Assembly: GCA_030435675.1 (NCBI GenBank)
Contig: CM059621.1
Location: 6,324,001 to 6,388,000 of the forward strand
Direction: 5' to 3'
Length of the DNA stretch: 64,000 nt
From: Steinernema hermaphroditum
Taxonomy: Eukaryota > Nematoda > Chromadorea > Rhabditida > Steinernematidae
Position numbers and translations under genes: made by a program. Under the pieces are notes generated by a model that saw only the letters and a program-made list of their open reading frames with translations, was not told the DNA's origin and made no database searches. Each line of letters starts with the position of its first letter. Positions within the stretch are counted from its first letter, which is position 1. Positions 56,561-64,000 of the stretch are shown piece by piece.

Positions 56561-59500
56561 GGGCCACTCTCAATGGATTCATGATTATCGTGAACATTAA
56601 ACCTTGTCCTCGAGTGCTCAATATAGGGTTCAATTACTCCGGGATCTTTAATTTGTGTTGGTAAGGTGGTCCACTCGGAGTTTCTGAAGCGCCGACATGT
56701 GACGCTGAACCATTACTGAAACTCCGAAGCCTGCGCCATCAGTCTGGCTCTCGGCTCTCGATCCGCCTTCAACTCTGATACCATGGCCGGCACCGAGACC
56801 AAGAGAAGACCGATAGAAGACGATCCCATAATGATAAAAAGCATAGTTAAAAATAGTTAAAAAGTTAAAACATACATAAACAGTGCCGTTTTTAAAGATG
56901 GTGTACATTCATTGATAGATTCGGTTAAATCCTGCTGGATCGAACTACTGTAATCAGGCAAATTCCTGGTTCCTATGCGGCCCGCGACAGTTCGTCATTT
57001 CGTGTTGTTCATTTCGAAAAGGATTCCATGGCACCTGTAGTCTTTCAGTTATTTCCAACCACCCCTCCCTGTCCCCCAAAACAACTCATCCACTCCATTC
57101 GACAGTACTCTTACGCAACAGCGCCTGTGTCCCTTTGTGTCGGGAACAATGGAGCCGTCGCCGATCCCATTCTCCGGACGAAGTGCCGTCTTCGCCAACT
57201 CACTCAGCTGTCCGTTCCGTCCTCGTTTCGTCGTCTTCTTCCCCTGCGTCCCTCATTACATTTGTTGCGCCGTGGCGACAAGCCCGCACCGACAACGGCG
57301 ACGCGGAGACAATTGATCGCCGCGCGTCGTTTCCCTTTTGTATTCGCTGATTGATGGCGCTTGGAAGCGCCGGTTTGCGCGAAAAAAATGACCTCGGCGC
57401 CCGGGGTTCTTCTGTCTTTCGCCCCTTGCAAGTCCATAAACGATGAGGCACCGCTGAGAACGGCCTCGAAGCGCCGTAAACGCGCGGCCGCGACAAAGAT
57501 CTCCGAGAAATTACAATTCCAAAGGTGGTGTTTGCCGTATTGTGAGTCAGCCGCCATCGTAAAACAAAGCTATTTGCAACTCGGATCTGTTACCGGTGAT
57601 TCAGGCGGTGCACAAATAGGCGAGCTTGGGGACACGGGTCGGAAACGGAGTGTGATGAATGAGTCATGAGGGAGGAGTGCAGGCTGAGGTTGGATTCGGC
57701 AGATCGGCATGGGATTACTACACAGAGTGCAAAGCACACCACGTGAGAGAGAAATGTTCGTTCAGTCGCTTAGCAAATAATTGACGAATTGAAGTATAGA
57801 AATTAACAACATTTGAGGACCTCTAATAGTCGAATCAGAGATGTTCCGGTAGCCGGAATTAACCGAGCATCTTTTTAGAACGTAGAACGTTTGATTAAAG
57901 CAGCTTTAATGAGATTAAATATGTTGAAGTCGGTCCGTAACTCTACCCGATGTGATCTTTTTGAAACGCTAGAGTGACTACCTATTGTGATCATTGACCT
58001 GGCTGGAAGCATCTTGATTATCGGTAATTAATCGTAAGGGACATCGCAAAATATAAATCAAAAGGTGGGTCTTTTAGAAATTTGATTCTAGCACAACTTC
58101 TTCATTCATATGCTCAGCGAATCTCACTCTCACAGCGAGTCTCTGATTCATGAAATACTGACGCCATATGCTCAGAGCGTAAGTATGAGCAGTTCTGGGT
58201 CCATGTCTTCATGAACCAACTGATGCGAGAAAGCGCAAGCTTGGACCTCATGGATGCAGTTTAATGGGATATATGGAGATGTTGAGAAGCATAACTTTTA
58301 AGAAATCACTCGAGTCCTAGCTACGATAGATTGACGCTTTTTGTGTGCACGACTCAGCTTCAAATTTTCTTCCTTTCTTTCTGCTGGTTCTCGCCTCGAT
58401 ATGCGTCTACATCCACCCGTCTGCGTGAGTGCTGCCCACCGCCCATAAATCCCGTTACACTCCATCGAAATCTGTCCAAAAACACCCGTGTAATCCACAT
58501 GTCCGCCTGAAAGGACATCTAAGCTTTTACGTCAAATAACACACCATTATCCCGTTAGCACATTAGGCTAAGTGTTTGTTGAAGGATTTGTCCATTTCGA
58601 TGGATTTTCAGTCGAGCAGTAAATCTCGATCGGAAAGCAAAACACGCTTGAAAAGTGTAACCGTATACGCGGAGTGTGCTTAGTGGAGTGTAATCCGCAC
58701 AACGGCGCTAGAGCCGATAAAATTGGAGCCGATTCGTTCGGTCTTTCCCTAACGCTCCAGAAGCCGCTCCTTCATAAATGTGGAGAAGAAGTCCAGAAGT
58801 CCATTTGCAAAGATTATGCAACATGCAGCGGATATAAGTTCTTTCGGCTTATGACCTCATCAAATATCGCGAAATCCATGGATCAGGGGTACTATGGTGT
58901 AACATTCGTCTTCGAATTGTGCTAATAATCAGGTCGATCTGAGAAGTGCAGAATTAGTCATGGGAGGTGGCGCTGAATTTGGTCACGTCAGTTTCTATGC
59001 AGCATCACCAAAAGCCGGTCGAGTTAGTGGACCAAAAGAATCAAGTAAATGGACTTTTCGAAGTGAAATGAAATGGTACCAGGACTATAAAAAGAGTAAT
59101 AAACCGACTGAGATCACAGAAATTGAAGTTTAACAGCATCTAGAACCTTTAATTCAGTCGGAAATGATTCAGTTGATAATATGTTACGTAGGCCATAACG
59201 TATTATTAGAACGTTTCAGCACATAGTTCTCGTCAGACTTCTCGTTCTCGTATAGCAGAATGGCCTACCCACATTTTGGCCCTATGTGGGACACTAGATT
59301 GAGCGGACAGGTTAGTCTGACATTCCGAGCCTAAGTCTCCATGTCTTTCTTCTGTGGTTACTGTATTTAAGTGCATTTGCCCTTTTCTGTATCTTTTTTT
59401 TATGAGCGGCGCTGATACAGATTGAGATCCTATATCGGAAATATATCTAAAAAATCTATATCTATCCGAGCTACATATATCGGAAATCATTCGATTTGTT

Positions 59501-60585
59501 CTGTTTAAATGAAATTTTGGATATAACACAGGCTCATTCACTTGGTGTAAGCTCCATTTGGAAATAGATATGATTTTATATGATCGATATAGATATGATC
59601 TCTGTCGGAAAGTTTTGTTGACAAAAAGGACATTTTGAAGAACCCTTCATTAGGCATTCCCTTGATCCGTTAGTCTGTACTGTTAGGACCAATTGTTGCT
59701 TATCACTTTAGAGGCCGCACTGCCAAAGCCCACAATCACAGTTCCCAAAGGCACCTGTCGACAGAGTTCGCTTATAGCAAGGCTACGCTGTTCAAAACGG
59801 CTTCTGATGTTCTGGCTTCCACAACTTCATGCATCAACTATCCCACAGCGACTTCCGCCCATGCATGACATCCACCACACACAACTAAATCCCAAAACAA
59901 ACAGTTCGCACCCGAAAACAGAACATGCAAAGGTCGGAAAGCCCCCGTCTGATACTCGAGCTGATCTGTTGCGTTTCCAACCGCGCGCCGGGGAGTGCAA
60001 ATACAATTGCGTCGCCGGCGCGACTGTTTGCGCACCGATTCTCTCCATTGAGGGCGACTTTAATGGCGCCGCTTTCTTATTGTGACGCTGTGAATGGAGC
60101 CGAGGACGGACCAGCTGTATGCACTCCCTACAATGAAACTTTTCGTTTTTTTTTTCATCGAAAAAGTGCCCAAAAACAGTTTGTTCAAAGGTCGAAGTAG
60201 CGGGTACGGTAGGCACGCCGCGCTGTTGTGTCTAGACAACAGATGTTGGCAACGGAGACGTCGATGCTCTGAGGGCGGCAGACGGACAAAGAAAGTGCAT
60301 TTGCCACGAGCGATGTTTCCTATTTGACACCGATGCCGACATACAGTAGCCGGCGAAGTCCATCTCCCACCGAAACTCACGTAATCGTCGCACCTTCCCA
60401 ACACAACTTCAATGAAATTCTCACAAACATCTCCGCAAACAGTCGAGTTAAAGTTCTTGACGTAAATGCTGAAAAGTGCATATACGTTATTCACGAGATT
60501 AACAATGAGGTTTACGCAGTTTCGACCAATTCATCAACTAACATTAGTTGATACAATCAGTCGGACAGATGTAGGACATGCCGTC
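56561..60585. other. Intergenic, no supportable gene
   Basis: GC-rich DNA near 57.1-57.6 and 59.8-60.3 kb has long frames on both strands but no splice chain or recognised motif. One GTCTAGAC lies at 60230-60237. Around 59.44-59.60 kb there is AT-rich simple sequence of GATATA type. Confidence 0.4.
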
Positions 60586-60625
60586 TATCCTATCCTATCC
60601 TATCCTATCCTATCCTATCCTATCC
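60586..60625. repeat. (TATCC)8 microsatellite
   Basis: Eight perfect pentamers in a row. Two further units occur about 100 bp downstream near 60.72 kb. Confidence 0.97.
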
Positions 60626-61510
60626 AACCTCGGGGATGCTGATGATTAAAACGATGGAAACCGTGGAGTACCCTGGCATGATGGCGTGAATTCTGAGAAG
60701 AAGAAAGGGGCGAGGAGACAGGCTATCCTATCCTTACAATCGAACCGACCAAATAAAGGCGCCAAAAGAGGTCATTTCGAGTCAGTGACACAATACTTTT
60801 CCAATTGCCTCGAGAGGTGACAAACTCTAAAATATAAAAGTTCTCGATTCTCGCCACTATTTGAGGACTCAAACTTTGCCCTCTCCAATACATGGGTTTA
60901 CTGTACTTCCCAACTCAACAACAGGTATTCGTCACCGACTGAAAGTGATAAATATGGGAAAACGACGCATCTTTCCTCAACGGACCACCCGCGGCGTGTC
61001 GAGAGGTTGTCGGCGGTGAAAGTGTCTTGGAGAGCAAACGGAAGAAGTCGGGCTTAATACGTAGAACAGCGTGGAAGTTAAGCAGGTGATTTTCTGCAGG
61101 AAAACAGAAACGTCAAGAATTCGAGCTACGTCAGAATGGAACCGACCTTTTGGCTCTCTTGGAGCACGGCCTAGCTGAACCCACTGTTTTGCAAGAATAC
61201 TGAATGATGTGATGTTTATAAATCGCTTCTTTATTATTACAGTATACAGGAAACACTAAAATAGCCTTTGTTTTTATGGACAGTCGGTAACTGGATGCAC
61301 GAATGTCACGATTATGCACAACACGGATTCACAAAGCGGAGGGGATCGGAGGGGAGAGGAAACGACGACAGAGATCAACATCAAGTGGATGGGAAACACT
61401 GAATACGGTATTCGAGGCGGCTGTAGAGTCTAACAATAGAAAGCTATGTGAGGAAGAGGATACAGGGTACTCGTAACTTTGAGGAGTCTTCTGGATTACG
61501 GTAGTCTGTC
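60626..61510. other. Intergenic, 3' side of the Sox gene
   Basis: No gene is visible. The part adjoining 61511 is the presumed 3' untranslated region of the Sox gene. Confidence 0.45.
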
Positions 61511-62622
<1,112 letters not shown>

Positions 62623-62814
62623 CTAAGAATACACACGCGAGGTGGACACGGAATAGCGGGATCTCGGCGCGCACGGTTGTTGTGACTCCAAACTTGAGCG
62701 TCACGGAAGCCAGCAGTGATGTCTGAGTTCTTGAGACTTAAGGACGTGGAGTTCGCCTTGGAACGAGGACGACGACGTAAGGGGCGGGCAGAAAAACTAC
62801 AAAAAATGAGAGGG

Positions 62815-62935
62815 TGTGTGTTCTGTAGACAGATTTGGCTTTGTCTAGACATCGCGAACTTAGACAAACACTCTGGAAATAGACATAAACATACTAGACC
62901 AGACGGCTTGGGTTATGTCTCAGATGAGATTAGAC
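62815..62935. promoter_or_regulatory. AGAC-rich segment upstream of the Sox gene
   Basis: Within 120 bp lie GTAGACAG, a full GTCTAGAC palindrome (62843-62850), TTAGACAA, ATAGACAT, CTAGACCAGAC, TGTCTCAG and TTAGACTAG. It is 240-360 bp upstream of the Sox ATG. It resembles the cluster 5' of the TTD14-like gene in using the same half site. Confidence 0.4.
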
Positions 62936-64000
62936 TAGAGAGAGTTGAGCATGGGACGAGAAATGGCTATTTTCAGTGGAATTGCATCGTCCTGCGCTGA
63001 ATCTACAGCAGAGTGGAAGATACTGTAGTAACCGATAGATACTTAACTGAAAGTTTCCCCTCTGGTTTTTTGGCCCCAACACATCTAATAATAGAAAACC
63101 CTCCTTACCAATTTCCCGTCTCAAAAAACACAACCTTATCCTGCATTTTTCGAACTAACGTCGCACGTCTGCATCCAAACCGACCGTGCCGGGACCGCTG
63201 CCGATGCCATTTGGGCCAAACAATGAACACGCGATCTCGGCATTTCCCGCGCGGGGCGGAAAAAAACAAGAACTTGAGGCGGCAAAAATAATTTCTCATT
63301 AGGCTAATTGATTCCTTCCTGTTGGCACCCAAAAGGCGCGGGGGATCAGGAAGCGAAGGGGCCGTGTTTTGTCTCCATTGCTCCGCATAGGGCGCATGCT
63401 GTGGTCACCCGTAGCCAGAACAGGAACAGGTGTTGCACTTCTCGATCACAGAGCGCCCGAAAGTGGGTCCATAAATCAGAAAATTATAAGCCGTGGAGGG
63501 AGCGCGGCCATTACGTCGCTTAAGGGCTTTCCGAGGAAAGGACGCCGCGAGGGGAACGGACTTCGGCATACGTTATAAGCTGCTTAGAGGACAGCGTGTC
63601 TGGCGATGTTGCAAAAATAGTGCGCCTATACGGTGGATCAGCTAATAGGGATTGAGAGGTAAGGTGGCAGACACGGAAATCCGTTAAGTAGATTGATTCT
63701 GGAGGCCACTGAGTACCGTAACCTACGAATCATTTTGAAGGCTTAGACCTTCCTATAAGCTGCTTTAAGACATTTCGTCTCGAAGATTACGGTATCTATG
63801 GGGGGGTATGGGCATAGATCACTTAGGGAATTGGCGTTATAACAAGATGTAGATGAGAAGATTGTGAACATTGTGAACATCAAGACGACAAAAGTCCCAA
63901 AAGGGAGACCAGTAACGCAAGCCATGACAAAATGAACGGACTACAAGTCATTTTCATCTGTGTGGTCATACAGAAAAAAGACCACAAAAAAGAGTTGACA
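62936..64000. other. Intergenic to the right edge
   Basis: No supportable gene. The frames present are short, overlap on both strands and lack splice structure. It probably includes further upstream DNA of the Sox gene. Confidence 0.45.

Noticed and set aside
57028..57669. Plus- and minus-strand frames of about 100 codons
   Set aside because: GC-rich DNA without splice chain or recognisable domain. Arg/Ser/Pro-rich composition is typical of chance frames.
58674..58925. Cys-containing frame with HKCGEEVQKSICKDYATCSG, considered as insulin-like
   Set aside because: Opens with GTG, no signal peptide, and the Cys spacing does not fit the B and A chains of nematode insulins.
59827..60494. Overlapping frames on both strands near 60 kb
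   Set aside because: No consistent coding strand, no recognised motif. More likely non-coding GC-rich DNA.

Overview
The window is nuclear DNA of a free-living-type (rhabditid-like) nematode. Evidence: conserved housekeeping genes broken by very short introns of about 35-60 nt with GT...TTTCAG boundaries, acceptor-like sites just upstream of start codons as expected for spliced-leader trans-splicing, clusters of fast-evolving seven-transmembrane chemoreceptor genes, F-box-like gene remnants, and a SoxB gene of the Caenorhabditis type. I cannot name the genus. Exon chains below were built by hand from splice signals and reading frame.

Left part (1-8.4 kb) is a dense conserved block. STT3, the catalytic subunit of oligosaccharyltransferase, enters from the left edge on the plus strand. 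It is followed by a tRNA-Ser(GCT), an unrecognised small membrane protein, and THOC1 of the TREX/THO mRNA-export complex only 162 bp further on (possible operon). Convergent on the minus strand is a TTD14-like P-loop NTPase. Its 5' side carries four copies of the palindrome GTCTAGAC within 122 bp, and a fifth lies in one of its introns.

Middle part (8.4-34 kb) is gene-poor and repeat-rich: fold-back elements, a minisatellite, a 200-bp direct duplication, a MITE with 64-bp terminal inverted repeats and a TAA target duplication, and a hairpin resembling a microRNA precursor. Two intron-containing chemoreceptors (24.3 and 28.3 kb), one intact F-box-like gene with at least three broken relatives, and a decayed prp-38 copy lie here.

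34-45 kb is again gene-rich: acireductone dioxygenase (methionine salvage), three intronless chemoreceptors, a decayed HECT ubiquitin-ligase fragment whose catalytic cysteine position is Trp, a coiled-coil protein, a secreted/type I membrane protein with a serine-rich SQVS-repeat tail, and a four-exon chemoreceptor on the minus strand.

45-64 kb is sparse: two very short secreted-peptide genes, orphan exons, one of which has a diverged twin 43 kb away, a (TATCC)n microsatellite, and a SoxB (sox-3-like) transcription factor on the minus strand with AGAC-rich upstream DNA. The stretch between 50 and 55 kb and the last 1.4 kb show no supportable gene.
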